DNA of 64,000 nt from Posidonia oceanica (taxonomy: Eukaryota > Streptophyta > Magnoliopsida > Alismatales > Posidoniaceae), in the NCBI GenBank assembly GCA_037176725.1, contig JAZBRS010000013.1:3661001-3725000 (forward strand), given 5' to 3'. Numbering within the stretch: the stretch's first letter is position 1; the number at the start of each line of letters is the position of its first letter. The notes under the pieces are model-generated. The model had not been told where the DNA came from. It searched no databases and saw nothing but the letters and a program-made list of their open reading frames with translations. Shown piece after piece: positions 25,901 to 34,210 of this stretch. The translations under genes were made by a program, and so were the position numbers.

Positions 25901-28650
25901 TCGAATATTTGACATTCTTCGCTTTTCACCAACACTTTTTTTTAGTGGAAATAACTTTTAAAGGTCCATGAATGATTGGTCACTTCAGCACTACTTAGTC
26001 TTCTACAAATTAATAGGAGACTCATCACTCAACCAGCTTTCTTTCACCATTAAGTTATGGTCCAAAAGGCTCTGTTCAATCCTTGGATGAAGCTTCAGGA
26101 TTATGATTGTGGTTTTTTCCCTCAATTGTTTCCGAACTAATTAGGGCAAAGTGAGACCACAATTTTATTCATGCAGCTACTTCATTGTCATTAGAATTTG
26201 TTTGTACACGCTGTATATTGAATAGACCTTCGATCACGTACTGAAAAGACCTTGCAAATATGTGACAATTGGATCATTGAACAAATGATCTAGTATCTAA
26301 TGCAATTAATGATGATATCATATAAAGAGCCTAAGACATGAAAAGTCCGATCAAGCAAACAAACTCCACGAGTTAATGGGAATATCTTTGGACATCTAGC
26401 TGGACCAAATAGTAGACTTGATTCACCAGTAACTTTGAAGCTATTGGCTTATTATACTTGACCTCTAGTACCACCTCATGAGACTTTACTAACACCACTA
26501 AGCATAGTTCCAAACATCGGTGGACACCGGCAAACATCTGACATACATTGGAAATCAGGACTTTCGACACAATTTCGGGTATTAAATTAATGTTTCATAA
26601 GATTGTCATAAGAATTTGCCAATTACATTCTTCTTTGCTGTTTGTATTTTTAACATTTTTAATTTGTTAAAACATATGATATTTATCTATTACTAATGTG
26701 TACATCTTGCTCTAGTCAATCTAAATATTCTTGAATGTTTATTGTAATTTATTATATATTATTATTCTAAAATTTCAAGTTAAGTTTTAGGTTTTGAGTA
26801 GACTTCCATGTATTTACATATTTCTGCTGATGTCTTCACTAATTTCCAACATACTTCTTATTTTGGAAGGATAGAAGGCAATGGCCATGAATAGTTACAT
26901 TCTATGTTAGGTTACACATTCTTGGTGTTGAAATTCATATCTTGCCATTATATGGTAAAGAACATTACAGAGAAGTTCGGGCTCTATGGTATTATTCGGA
27001 ATCTTGTACTTTCAAAACAAAATATTCTAAAATTATGTAAGCCTTGTGTTTATAAGTCATGTGCCTTTCATTTATTTCCAGAAATTTATCAGAGATCCAC
27101 ATTGAAAATTTTATGCATTTTTACCTCAAACAAGTCAAGGTGAAGTTACTTTCTAAAGTATAATTTCCAGGAGTGGGAGGAAAGAGAAGAGCTAAAGAGA
27201 GAGAAAGGATGCAATCACCTTGGATCTGGGCTTTTCACAGGTTTAGTGTAATTCGAAAGTCATGTGATACATCATCTGTTTGGATATTTTTATGAAATTT
27301 ATGGGTTCTCACAAACCAAAAAGGCAGAAAGTGCTAGATTTTGAGTAGAACTATTGAGAAAGCACCCAAAAACCTCCAAAATCTGCAATCCCGGAGACCT
27401 CTTAGAAGGAACTGAATGTGAGGTGTGCAAAAGATCTTTAGGATGAGAATGTTGTCACAGTGACAGTTAATGGTTTTCCACATGGTAAAACGTGATATTT
27501 TCATTAGTGCCAAAGGTAATGGTGCCTTTAATCAAGTTAATGTGAATCATGTTTTAGTGTGTGAAAAGTACTAATGGGCCACTAAATCTCGGTTTTTTTT
27601 ACCTCATACGAGAAGTCGACATGTCCAGGTGTATCGATCAAGTTCAGGCAATATGGTTCATTGTCAAGCATATAACGCATTCGAGCAGCCTGCAACAAAT
27701 TCCAAGGATTAATGACATGAATGGATATATGTTGATGATATAATAGAACTGTTGTCCTAGCAAATTTTGTGGCACATTCATGGAACAAAACCAATCCAGT
27801 TTGAGGTTCCTTGGAAACTTCATGAATGTCAAGTTAGACAATTCCAAGAAATGAGAAACAAAGTAATCATTTTATCCAACTAGCTTAGGTTATATAAGAT
27901 TTTGATGGATATTCCGCAAAAAAAGAAAATTGAAACTGTAAATTCTCAAATTTTTCACATTAATTAAGGTCTTCAAGGTTTCTCTAAGGTATTCATCCTG
28001 CTCGCCACCTGATACTAAAGGACTTACAGTATCCCTTCTCTTATCTTAAGTAAGTATATAAGCCGAGTTTACCTGCAATTTAATCGTGATACCTCTCTCT
28101 CTTTCCAAATCCATATTGTCAAGAAATTGCTCCTTCATCTCCCTAATTTGCACGGTACCAGACAACTGCAACAGCTTATCTGCTAACGTCGACTTGCCAT
28201 GGTCAATGTGCGCAATAATGCAAAAGTTCCTGATGTTTGATATTGGAACCTGAAACACGAAAGAAAGAAAAATCAAATCTTTATCAATCCCAGACCACAT
28301 CCCACTAAACGCAACAAACATCACAACAGCAACCAAGAAAAGAAAGTACACACGCACAAACAAAAAAAACAAATTGCATTCATTACCTTCAAGAGCCGGT
28401 CTTGCCCTGCATTGGCAGCAGCAACGCCACTCGACTGCGTCCCGGCGGCCCGAAAGGAAACACGGTGCCGGTGTCTCACTCTACAATTGGAAGAAGTGGA
28501 GGTGGCGATTCGGATGGAAGTAGTGGGTTTTGGGAAGGAAGGTCGACTGGCGAGAAGAGCTGGTCGTGGAAGGTCGGTTCTTTGATGCTGCCGAGTGTCG
28601 CAGCTGATGCTGCCGCTGGCGAGGCGGGAGATGCCGGTGGTGGTGGCCAT
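4915..28650 (-). CDS. LEPA: Chloroplast translation factor LEPA (EF4/GUF1 family), 5' two-thirds, 12 exons
   Basis: Spliced CDS: join of 28650-28387, 28249-28073, 27689-27603, 25432-25376, 25176-25111, 21775-21713, 21521-21477, 21380-21280, 16514-16418, 12376-12305, 5254-5100 and 4972-4915, all minus. This gives 414 residues; family members are about 650-690, so the C-terminal third is missing to the left. Residues 1-88 are Ser/Arg/Thr-rich, as in a plastid transit peptide. GTPase motifs are G1 AHIDHGKS (101-108), G2 RGIT (140-143), G3 DTPGH (166-170), G4 NKID (220-223) and G5 SAK (251-253), then LepA domain II ([32 protein letters not shown]). LepA is a ribosome-binding GTPase of plastid translation. 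The phases agree across all junctions and splice sites are GT-AG except the last donor. Introns carry six transposon insertions. Confidence 0.93.
5100..5254 (-). CDS. LEPA: LEPA exon 11
   Basis: 155 nt encoding [17 protein letters not shown] through GLFPVDAD, ending in split codon CA|G. Acceptor CTTCAG, donor CCA|GTATTG. The 7-kb upstream intron holds copia-2 and LINE-1a. Confidence 0.92.
5384..6318. other. LEPA intron 10, repeat-derived AT-rich sequence
   Basis: About 5395-5650 weakly resembles 13290-13560 in the next intron: both contain a tract of the type ACTACAATCCA followed by GAAACTCCAATCTCT. They are probably two old copies of one LTR or MITE. No ends or target duplication could be set. 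Near 6195 there is a tRNA A-box-like string (CGCAGTGGTAGAG) but no B box. Confidence 0.3.
6319..6540. repeat. GTCGA/ATGTCG-rich repeat, old copy
   Basis: Contains ATGTCGA or GTCGACA repeatedly and starts with AGATTCTAAATGTCGG. A similar start, AGGTTCTAAACGTCGA, occurs at 55766, so both are likely copies of one unclassified repeat. Confidence 0.35.
6719..6848 (+). repeat. copia-2 5' LTR
   Basis: 130-bp direct repeat of 8732-8860, starting TGTTAGAAATAG and ending TCTCAACA. Confidence 0.92.
7402..8700 (+). pseudogene. copia-2 reverse transcriptase/RNase H remnant
   Basis: Broken plus-strand frames encode [38 protein letters not shown], the catalytic [11 protein letters not shown] at about 7945, RNase H pieces VEVYSNASY, and [13 protein letters not shown] near the end. 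Many frameshifts and stops. The motif order is as in copia-1. Confidence 0.8.
8732..8860 (+). repeat. copia-2 3' LTR
   Basis: 129-bp direct repeat of 6719-6848; the ends have drifted to TGATAG and CAATA. Confidence 0.92.
9797..11860 (-). mobile_element. LINE-1a: 5'-truncated L1-like non-LTR retrotransposon
   Basis: A 2.06-kb minus-strand LINE fragment in LEPA intron 10. The 3' tail is the T-rich run near 9810-9830 on the plus strand. An 18-bp target duplication with one mismatch (TTTTCTGTAGTAATCTTC at 9779-9796, TTTTCTGTTGTAATCTTC at 11861-11878) marks both ends. This fits target-primed reverse transcription with 5' truncation inside the reverse transcriptase domain. Confidence 0.92.
10169..11860 (-). 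pseudogene. LINE-1a ORF2 remnant (reverse transcriptase and C-terminal domain)
   Basis: Minus-strand frames give [28 protein letters not shown] (palm motif), then YVDETIVF where active L1 enzymes have FADDT, followed by GLKVKFHKS and the C-terminal region ([33 protein letters not shown], as in zf-RVT domains). The catalytic Asp pair is changed to Asp-Glu and an in-frame TAA precedes it. It cannot encode active enzyme. Confidence 0.82.
12305..12376 (-). CDS. LEPA: LEPA exon 10
   Basis: 72 nt encoding [14 protein letters not shown] then [10 protein letters not shown]. Acceptor ATGCAG, donor GAG|GTAATG. Confidence 0.92.
12377..14140. other. LEPA intron 9, left part
   Basis: AT-rich intron sequence without a gene. 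From 13786 it contains a string ending in GGTGGGTGAATAG, which resembles the start of a common plant repeat interior. No terminal repeats could be delimited. Confidence 0.35.
14141..14378. repeat. 119-bp tandem duplication
   Basis: Two adjacent copies (14141-14259 and 14260-14378), each starting GAAATAGATTTGAAG. By eye they differ at only two or three positions, so the duplication is recent compared with the surrounding decayed repeats. Confidence 0.9.
14400..14560. repeat. GACGTC/GCAGACG palindrome cluster
   Basis: Contains the perfect 12-bp palindrome ACGGACGTCCGT (14442-14453), the short hairpin CGTCTGC-AGC-AGACG (about 14500-14514) and further GACGTCC/GCGTCCG strings. It looks like a distant analogue of the GGACGC module but lacks its 9-11-9-9-11-9 layout. 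Confidence 0.4.
15690..16230 (-). mobile_element. LINE-1b: 3' scrap of an L1-like element
   Basis: Minus-strand frame 16113-15691 ends an L1 ORF2: [15 protein letters not shown] (zf-RVT domain), [28 protein letters not shown]. Upstream minus sequence to about 16230 ([15 protein letters not shown]) may belong to it. A run of 12-13 A on the plus strand at about 16069-16081 falls inside the frame. No target duplication was found. Confidence 0.65.
16418..16514 (-). CDS. LEPA: LEPA exon 9 (domain II)
   Basis: 97 nt completing the split codon and encoding [17 protein letters not shown] through [13 protein letters not shown]. Acceptor TTGCAG, donor AAG|GTGAAT. The upstream intron holds Tat-like LTR A. 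Confidence 0.92.
17534..17591 (+). repeat. GGACGC double-hairpin module A1
   Basis: 58 bp with arms GTTAGACGC, ACGTCCAAC, GTTAGACGT and GCGTCCAAC separated by 11, 0 and 11 nt. It sits about 250 bp from the LTR start, like D1, B7 and C1. Confidence 0.88.
18232..19168 (+). repeat. GGACGC module array in LTR A (A2-A6)
   Basis: Modules at 18232-18288, 18460-18517, 18690-18747, a degenerate half-module around 18924-18950, and 19110-19168. The clear starts are 228 and 230 bp apart, with the last after roughly two further periods. Arms vary between GTTGGAC, GTTAGAC and GTAAGAC types. Intervening sequence is T-rich and only weakly similar between periods. Confidence 0.85.
20004..20021 (+). promoter_or_regulatory. 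Primer-binding site of element A (tRNA-Arg type)
   Basis: Reads AGCGACTCCGCTGGGGA immediately after the LTR. From family knowledge, Tat/Ogre elements use a tRNA-Arg primer with a site of the form GGCGACTCC-CTGGGGA. One base differs from that form. Confidence 0.65.
20022..20540 (+). other. Leader fragment of element A
   Basis: Sequence after the primer-binding site, pyrimidine-rich and then GC-rich from about 20170. It is presumably the untranslated leader of the truncated Tat-like element. No gag or pol was recognised and the right boundary is uncertain. Confidence 0.4.
21280..21380 (-). CDS. LEPA: LEPA exon 8
   Basis: 101 nt encoding [13 protein letters not shown] through PLRALIFD and ending in a split codon (phase 2). 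Acceptor TTTCAG, donor TAG|GTACTC. Confidence 0.92.
21477..21521 (-). CDS. LEPA: LEPA exon 7 (SAK motif)
   Basis: 45 nt encoding [15 protein letters not shown]. Acceptor TGGCAG, donor AAG|GTAAAC. Confidence 0.92.
21713..21775 (-). CDS. LEPA: LEPA exon 6 (NKID motif)
   Basis: 63 nt encoding [19 protein letters not shown] and two Glu. Acceptor CTGTAG, donor GAG|GTGAGT. The intron between exons 5 and 6 contains the fasciclin-carrying LTR element. Confidence 0.92.
22204..22343 (-). repeat. copia-3 3' LTR
   Basis: 140-bp direct repeat of 24119-24259; terminal bases TGTTAG and TAACA on the plus strand. Confidence 0.92.
22405..22619. repeat. GTA/GCAG trinucleotide-rich tract inside copia-3
   Basis: Degenerate repeats built of GTAGTAGTAGCAG and GTAGCAGAAGTAGCAGCAA, recurring about every 45-50 bp. 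It keeps long frames open on both strands by composition alone. Confidence 0.8.
22620..22905. repeat. Three tandem ~107-bp repeats inside copia-3
   Basis: CTTCCGAA-A-C begins units at about 22628, 22740 and 22846. Each unit includes AAGAGAAACGT and (in two) AACGAACCAGATCTGTAGAC. The second and third are the most alike. Confidence 0.85.
23445..23948 (-). pseudogene. Captured fasciclin-like arabinogalactan protein fragment
   Basis: Minus-strand frame 23948-23493 and, after a frameshift near 23553, frame 23550-23445 encode one FAS1-type domain: [44 protein letters not shown] (H1-like), [34 protein letters not shown], then [17 protein letters not shown] and [11 protein letters not shown]. This layout matches plant fasciclin-like arabinogalactan proteins, which are cell-surface adhesion glycoproteins. 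There is no retroviral coding sequence around it, only LTRs, so it looks like host sequence transduced by the element. It lacks a clear signal peptide and GPI signal and is frameshifted, hence a gene fragment. Confidence 0.78.
24119..24259 (-). repeat. copia-3 5' LTR
   Basis: 141-bp direct repeat of 22204-22343, with few differences by eye, so this is a comparatively young insertion. Confidence 0.92.
24265..25110. other. LEPA intron 5 remainder
   Basis: No gene or repeat end seen between copia-3 and exon 5. Confidence 0.5.
25111..25176 (-). CDS. LEPA: LEPA exon 5
   Basis: 66 nt encoding [16 protein letters not shown] then NLEIIP. Acceptor ATGCAG, donor CCT|GTAAGT. Confidence 0.92.
25376..25432 (-). 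CDS. LEPA: LEPA exon 4
   Basis: 57 nt encoding [19 protein letters not shown], a strongly conserved LepA segment. Acceptor ACTAG, donor CAG|GTACAG. Confidence 0.92.
25433..27602. other. LEPA intron 3
   Basis: 2.2 kb of AT-rich sequence. No coding similarity, LTR or hairpin was recognised. Confidence 0.5.
27603..27689 (-). CDS. LEPA: LEPA exon 3 (DTPGH motif)
   Basis: 87 nt encoding [14 protein letters not shown] and [13 protein letters not shown]. Acceptor TTGCAG, donor GAG|GTAAAA. Confidence 0.92.
28073..28249 (-). CDS. LEPA: LEPA exon 2 (P-loop, switch I)
   Basis: 177 nt, phase 0 at both ends. It encodes [20 protein letters not shown] and continues through [14 protein letters not shown]. 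Acceptor TTTCAG and donor CAG|GTAAAC flank it. Confidence 0.93.
28387..28650 (-). CDS. LEPA: LEPA exon 1 (transit peptide)
   Basis: 264 nt starting at the ATG at 28650 and ending at a donor AAG|GTAATG. It is rich in Ser, Arg, Thr and Ala, with few acidic residues until the end. The first ATG in the frame was chosen because upstream sequence is a GA-repeat leader. Confidence 0.85.
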
Positions 28651-28678
28651 CCCACCCCAGGCCCCAGAAACAGGGAAG

Positions 28679-28709
<31 letters not shown>

Positions 28710-28860
28710 AGAAACACGTAGCTCTATCCGGAGTTCTTGTCGAGACATAGCGCGGTGTTGTGGCCCGGAGAGGAAGGATAGAGGAGTTGGACCATGGGGT
28801 CCATCATGGTCGAGACTGTTGACATCGAAAAATTTCGAACCTAACAAGGATCCGTAAAGA
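28651..28860 (-). promoter_or_regulatory. LEPA 5' leader with GA repeat
   Basis: GC-rich sequence directly upstream of the LEPA ATG, containing a pure GA run on the plus strand at about 28677-28702. GA/CT runs are common in plant 5' leaders and core promoters. No TATA box or start site can be fixed. Confidence 0.4.
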
Positions 28861-29089
28861 ATAGAAGTCCCTCAAACTTGGACTCACCTCATGAAAAGAG
28901 ATCAATCCGTCGATCTAGCAGTACGATCAGATGGCATGTAAGGTGGAATTATTTAAAAAAGTAGAAAATATTAATAAAATATATTACTGTTAGATATTTT
29001 AAATTTAAAATTTAAATATTTATATTTGTATTTATATTTAAGATGAACAACATTTCTCTAAATAAATGCTTCTCTCCTTCGTTGAGAAG

Positions 29090-29117
29090 GATCGACGATC
29101 GACGATCGACGATCGAC
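29090..29117. repeat. (GATCGAC)4 short tandem repeat
   Basis: Four perfect 7-bp copies just upstream of the AT-rich repeat region. Each unit contains the GATC palindrome and the string GATCGATC is avoided. Confidence 0.9.
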
Positions 29118-29329
29118 AATCTAAACTAACAGAGATCTAAGAAATATACAGAAACCTACAATCAAATACACACATCTAGAAAATCCCTAAGACAGAGATA
29201 GAGAGAGGAGAAAAGTTGTCCAAGTAATTTTTCAAACGTTCGACCATTGCACTCGTCCACCCACATTCAAGTAGAAGATCAAGGAGAACAATTCTTAACA
29301 GACAAGGTATTTCCTTTCCCTCCCAAGAT

Positions 29330-30585
29330 GACTCCACTATAAGGTGACATATATGTTTAGATCTTATATAGATTATCGATAATACACTGTTCGAATCATA
29401 TGTATTCTATATTGCCACTATATGTGATATCAAATCATGTATTATTTGATATTATATTCAATAATACAAATCTATATATCCGACAAATGATTCATCTATT
29501 CCATGTTGCCTCTATATGCAATATCACATTATGTATTATTCGACACTATATTCAATAATACACACTTATATACACGATACACGATTCATATACTTCACAT
29601 TACTCTTATATGTAATATCGTACAATATATTATTTGACATTATATTCAATAATACAAATTTATGTGTTCAACACATGATTACATGTACTTTTTTGACATT
29701 ATATTCAAATATACATGAAAATCATGTGTGATTATACTTGACTCTCATTCAACCCTAGTGTTGGGGTGTTTTGCGTTGAGCAGCCTCAAAACAAGCCAAG
29801 CGACCAATCCCACACCATATAGTCTCCCGGTCGATCGCCTAGGTGTCCCTAAGCCAATTGCCTAGGGTACAATACCTGTTCAGACCTGATTCTCTTCTGC
29901 TCAGCCTTCAAGCCGATTGACTAAGTCGTGCGACCATTCCTACATCATATATGTTAGTCATCTCTGCACTCAAATGCATTTCTTTTGACATATTAATAGG
30001 AGATACAATATGATATAATAAACCAAATCTATATCAACATTATATTTGATTTATTTTGACATTAATCCAAGTAAATCATATTTGATCTCATAATTAGATC
30101 GATATTATATTTGATTTCACACTTGAACAAATTCTATGACATATTTATTGACATTATATTTGATTTATATTAAAATTTTATATTGTTACTGAATCATGCT
30201 AGATCGTACATTTTTATCGACATTCTATTCGATTATACATATATTTGGTCTCATATGCTCTTTTACAATAAATCATATATTTCTATCGACATCAAATTCG
30301 ATTATATACATATCTTGCGTCTTATATAAGAAAATCTTATTCACACTTGAGCATGTATTTTATTGACATTATATCCGATAATATGTGTTTAATTTGATTT
30401 TTTTTTTCTCAACAATATGTATGTTAACCACATTTTAATTTCGACACTATATTCAAACATACATGAAAAAATAAAATGTGATCTTGGCCTCTAACCGGGT
30501 CAAGTGATCGAGCCTACACCAAACGTGTGTCAATCACCGTAAATGCCGTGGCACGACATGTCTGGCCGATCGCCCGAGATGGAAT
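29330..30585 (+). repeat. AT-rich repeat with GACATTATATTC units, left part
   Basis: GACATTATATTCAATAATAC or close variants recur; near 29441, 29537 and 29631 the spacing is about 95 bp. It also contains AGCCGATTG/GATCGCC-type blocks. The right end is cut by copia-4 at the accta site and the same unit type resumes at 42135. It is probably one long LTR or satellite-like element of unknown family. Confidence 0.65.
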
Positions 30586-30590
30586 ACCTA

Positions 30591-30963
30591 TGTTGGCTAA
30601 ATTAGCTTCATCTCGATTTTGATGATAACAAAACATATTTGTGTGCTAATCCTTCTTAATAGATTAAGGAAGAGTTCTTATGAACATTGGAAAAAGAAGA
30701 AGTCGAAATTAGCTAGAAGGAATCAATGTGACAAATTCAAGATAACTTAAGTCATTCTTAAGTTAAATCATTTGAAGATTAGAGATCAAGTTCTTATTGT
30801 AATTATACTTCATGTAAATGTAATTTGTTATATTCTAGGAACTTGTAATAATCTCTCAAATATCCCCATTATGCCATAGAAAAATAGCCAAAGTCCCAAA
30901 TCAAACCATTCATTGATTACACTTCTTAATAGTGCTTTACAGGGCATTTCGACATACTGAATT
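30591..30963 (+). repeat. copia-4 5' LTR, left piece
   Basis: Aligns with the first ~370 bp of 41012-42129. Ends in the GAATT target duplication of LTR B (30959-30963). Confidence 0.92.
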
Positions 30964-31871
30964 TGTGGCCGTCCGCCGCTCGGGCCCACGGCGGTCCTCG
31001 CAACGCTGTCACAGCTCGCAATACGATCGTGCCGTGAGAGAGGGAGGGAAGTTGCGGTCAGCAGTGAATCCAAGAAGAAACTCGACTCGAAAACATCAGG
31101 AAAACGCGAATAAAATAAAGATAAGACAAAAGGGAGTCGCCACCTAGTCTATTATTGGGAAGACAAGGAAAATCAAGGAAAAACATAGAAAAGCATGTAG
31201 ATAAATGCAATGCTATGCAAAATAGATGACTTGTGCCAATGACGAGGGCAAAATGGTCATTGCGGGCCAGAGAAAAGGTAAGGACTCCTGTTACGTGCGG
31301 AGAAGGTGTTAGGCACCCCCGACACGTCCGAGAAGTCAGTCTTTCTTGGTTAACTTGCTCGCATATGCCGGATGTCAGTAATTATTTGCCTTTGCTATAT
31401 ACCTGTAGGCGATAGATGCCATGTTATACATGCTTTAACTGCTTAAAGTGCCTAAATGCCATGTATGGAAATTAAATGTGCTGTCTACGCGCTCAGCAAC
31501 GCTGCCAGTGTTCCAAACCGGGCGAACCCTGATTCGTAAGAACTCCAGACAGTAAGCATCACTGCCCTAATGCAAATGCAGGCGATAAAACAAAACGCCA
31601 GAAAAACCACGCAATGCAAGTCGACATGCAAAGGGGAAAGCGAACAAGGGCGAGAAAGCTGAATAAAACGACACAATGCAAGCAACATGCAAAGGGAAAA
31701 GAAAGCCGATGTAGAAAACTACGGGAAAGCGTGCAATGCAAGGCACAAAACCAAAACGGGGGTCTGGCAGCATGCACAGGTGTTACAGCATGTATCAGAG
31801 GCGATAAAATGCGAAAAGCGGTAAGCGAAATCAAATCGACGCTTAAAAACTAAGTTCAGCCAACTACAAGT

Positions 31872-33107
31872 GTTGGGCGCAGCTATGACCTGCGTCCAAT
31901 GTTGGACGCAGGACCAGAGGGCGTCCAACACAGACAGATGGCAAACAGAAGCCATGCAATCCGGAAAACATACATTCTAGCTATATGAATGCGATGCAAA
32001 TGCAATGATGTAGTAGAATATGTGTATAACATGTAGAGCAATCAAGGCAACAAATTAGAAATGATTTCAGAGCAATATGCAAGCATAGAACTGATTTTAA
32101 ACATTACAGGGTGTTGGACACCAGAGAGCATAGCGTCCAACGTTGGACGTAAGAAATCTCTGCGTCCAACAAGGTGTAGACAGGAACACAGCAATATGGC
32201 ATGAAAAGCGATGAGTAAAACATTAAGGCATGCATTTAGGTTGCTGTAAACAGGTTAGGGCTAAGCATGCAAGCACAGGGCATGTAAAATTGCAAGAAAA
32301 TCAGCATCTGCAAAGCATGCTAAGGATAAAGCACAAACAAGGTGTAGGACGCTAGCATCACTGGCGTCCTATGTAGGACGCCTACGACACCAGCGTCCAA
32401 CACTCTGAGAGGCACAGATATAAAAGAACCTGCATGAAACCTTGATAAAAAAGCCAAGAAAGCTTGACTACAGCCACTAAGAAGGCCAAGCACACACATG
32501 CAAGCATGGATCAAGCAAACATAAGATATCAGAGCATCATGGAAGCATTTAAACAAAAGCAACTGAGCAGAAACGTAGGATGCAGAGAACATCTACGTCC
32601 AATATAGGACGCAGAGTGTACCTGCGTCCAACACCTGAAACATACAAACCAAACTGCAAAAGGGGAGCTGAGTTCTAAACCCACTTAGATAGGCATGCAA
32701 GCTACTGAAAGCAAGATAAATCAAGGCATGTAGTCATGGATCAAACATGTATCAGAAATAAAGGCAACACTCAAGCATTAAAATACATGTAAGCTAACAG
32801 AGACATAGGACGCTGGATGCACCAGCGTCCAACGTAGGACGCGATGCAATCCAGCGTCCAACATTGAAGAACAGCAAAGCGAACTGAAGCACAGATATTG
32901 ATCCAAGCTATGATCAAAACATGGAACCAAGCATGCTAAGGCATCAATAAACATGTAAAGAAGCATGTACCATAAGCTCATAAAAATGCAAATTAAGCAT
33001 GGCAACTGGGAGGCAATAACAGAGCAAAAGAAAACAAAGAGCAGCAGGGTGTTGGACGCTGCCCTATGGCACGTCCAACGTTGGACACACCAGGCTATGC
33101 GTCCAAC
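31872..33107 (-). repeat. GGACGC module array in LTR B (B1-B6)
   Basis: Six modules of 57-59 bp at 31872-31929, 32113-32170, 32343-32401, 32575-32632, 32805-32862 and 33051-33107. Start spacing is 241, 230, 232, 230 and 246 bp. Arms are mostly GTTGGACGC, GTAGGACGC and GCGTCCAAC. This is the best preserved array in the window. Confidence 0.93.
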
Positions 33108-33169
33108 AGGTCGGGAAGATCCCAACCAAGATTAGTGGCAAATCTTGCCAAAAATCCCAACCCAACTTG

Positions 33170-33900
33170 CTAGGAAGCAAGAGGGAGTGACGACGAGCAC
33201 GTTGGTATGCTCGGCGCCAGAAATGGGTGGGTGGATTGCTCCACCCACCTCCTCCTCCTTGCGGCCGATGGCCAAGGCTTTTCCGACCAACCAAGGAGGC
33301 GTGCGTGCAAGTGGGCTATCCTAACATGTTGCTATGGACGTGTGCTAGCTAGGAGTGAGGAGAACCTACCTAGTTGCGGCTTAGAGGCGGCGATTGTTGT
33401 TGCGGCCGACGCTGCGGAAGGTGACAGCGAGGCTACTCCGGCGAGCTTCTGGGATGCAAAGGAGGCTCAAGAGAGGTTGCTGGATGCTTGGGGGCGATCG
33501 TGGGAGATCGCACAAGGGCTAGGTGTCGCTCAATTCTCTGGGGTGCAAGTGTGTGGTGATCTGGAAGAGGGTGAAGTGGCTGGTTTTGTGTTGGGTTCAT
33601 GGGTTCCTCCACCGGGAATGGCAGAGGTGGCAGAGGGCTGGCAGGTGGTGGCAGGCCGTGGTGAGTGTGGAGGGGCCACGTGGGATGGCAGGCGAGGGGT
33701 GTGGGCTTGCCAGGAGGTTGCCGAAGTCGTTGGTTGGGCAAAGGATCAAGCGGCGGTGGCAGTGACTGGCTAGGTGAGCGGGAGACGCGCCGGAGGGGAA
33801 ACGACGCGGTGACAGAGAGTTACTCGGCCTTGGCAGCTAGTGGGTGGCTGTAGTGAGGTGAAGGGATGGGTAGTAAGTGTGTACGTACGGCGGAGGGGAC
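33170..33900 (-). other. GC-rich middle segment of LTR B
   Basis: Contains the short hairpin GTGGGTGGA-TTGC-TCCACCCAC with neighbours GGCGCCAGAAATG, also found in A (18090 region) and D (62815-62850). Frames up to 188 codons are open on the plus strand by GC composition. No protein similarity was seen, so they are not called as genes. Confidence 0.55.
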
Positions 33901-33946
33901 GGGAGGTGAGCTAGAGGTGGCGGAGCTACCGCTGCAACTCCCGGTG

Positions 33947-34005
33947 CATTGGACGCCAGCACAAGTTGCGTCCAACATTAGACGCAGCCCATGCCTGTGT
34001 CCGAT
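33947..34005 (-). repeat. GGACGC module B7 (LTR-start copy)
   Basis: Arms ATTGGACGC, GCGTCCAAC, ATTAGACGC and GTGTCCGAT. It lies about 200 bp inside the LTR start and about 0.9 kb from the array, as in the other LTRs. Confidence 0.85.
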
Positions 34006-34210
34006 GAGCGTAGGAGGCCAAAGGCTGAAATAGGCTTGGGCCTTGGTTTAAAAAATGGGTTAAGGCTTAGGTGGGCTTGAGTTTGGGTTGGGTGATGGTT
34101 TTGGGATTTAGGTGGGGTTTGAAAGAGAAGGAGCCATCCCAGAGTCCGAGCAATCTTGCCAGAGGAGTCCACCATCTTTCAGGCAGTCAAAATGGGGTGT
34201 CAATAAAATT

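Larger units (their letters stand above)
30964..34205 (-). mobile_element. LTR B: Tat/Ogre-type solo LTR inside copia-4 5' LTR
   Basis: Minus-strand LTR of 3.24 kb. Its start (plus 34205 leftwards) reads GACACCCCATTTTGACTGCC, as in the other family members; its end reads CGGCCACA. Flanks GAATT (30959-30963) and AAATT (34206-34210) are the target duplication with one change. Removing the LTR restores the sequence of the intact 3' LTR (41385 region). It carries modules B1-B7, the block TAACACCTTCTCC ... CAGGAGTCCTTACC, and the string GGTGGCGACTCCC near 31125. Confidence 0.9.

Noticed and set aside
31125..31140. True primer-binding site of element B at GGCGACTCC
   Set aside because: It lies about 160 bp inside the LTR end defined by the target duplication, so it is an internal LTR string and not the primer site.
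31872..33107. CRISPR-like array (regular repeats with unrelated spacers)
   Set aside because: Repeats are 58 bp, divergent and double-palindromic, spacers about 175 bp, host is a plant genome, no cas genes, and the arrays lie inside LTRs.
33207..33773. 188-codon plus-strand ORF
   Set aside because: Lies in the GC-rich part of solo LTR B; amino-acid make-up reflects GC bias, overlapping ORFs on both strands, no domain, homologous LTRs do not keep the frame.
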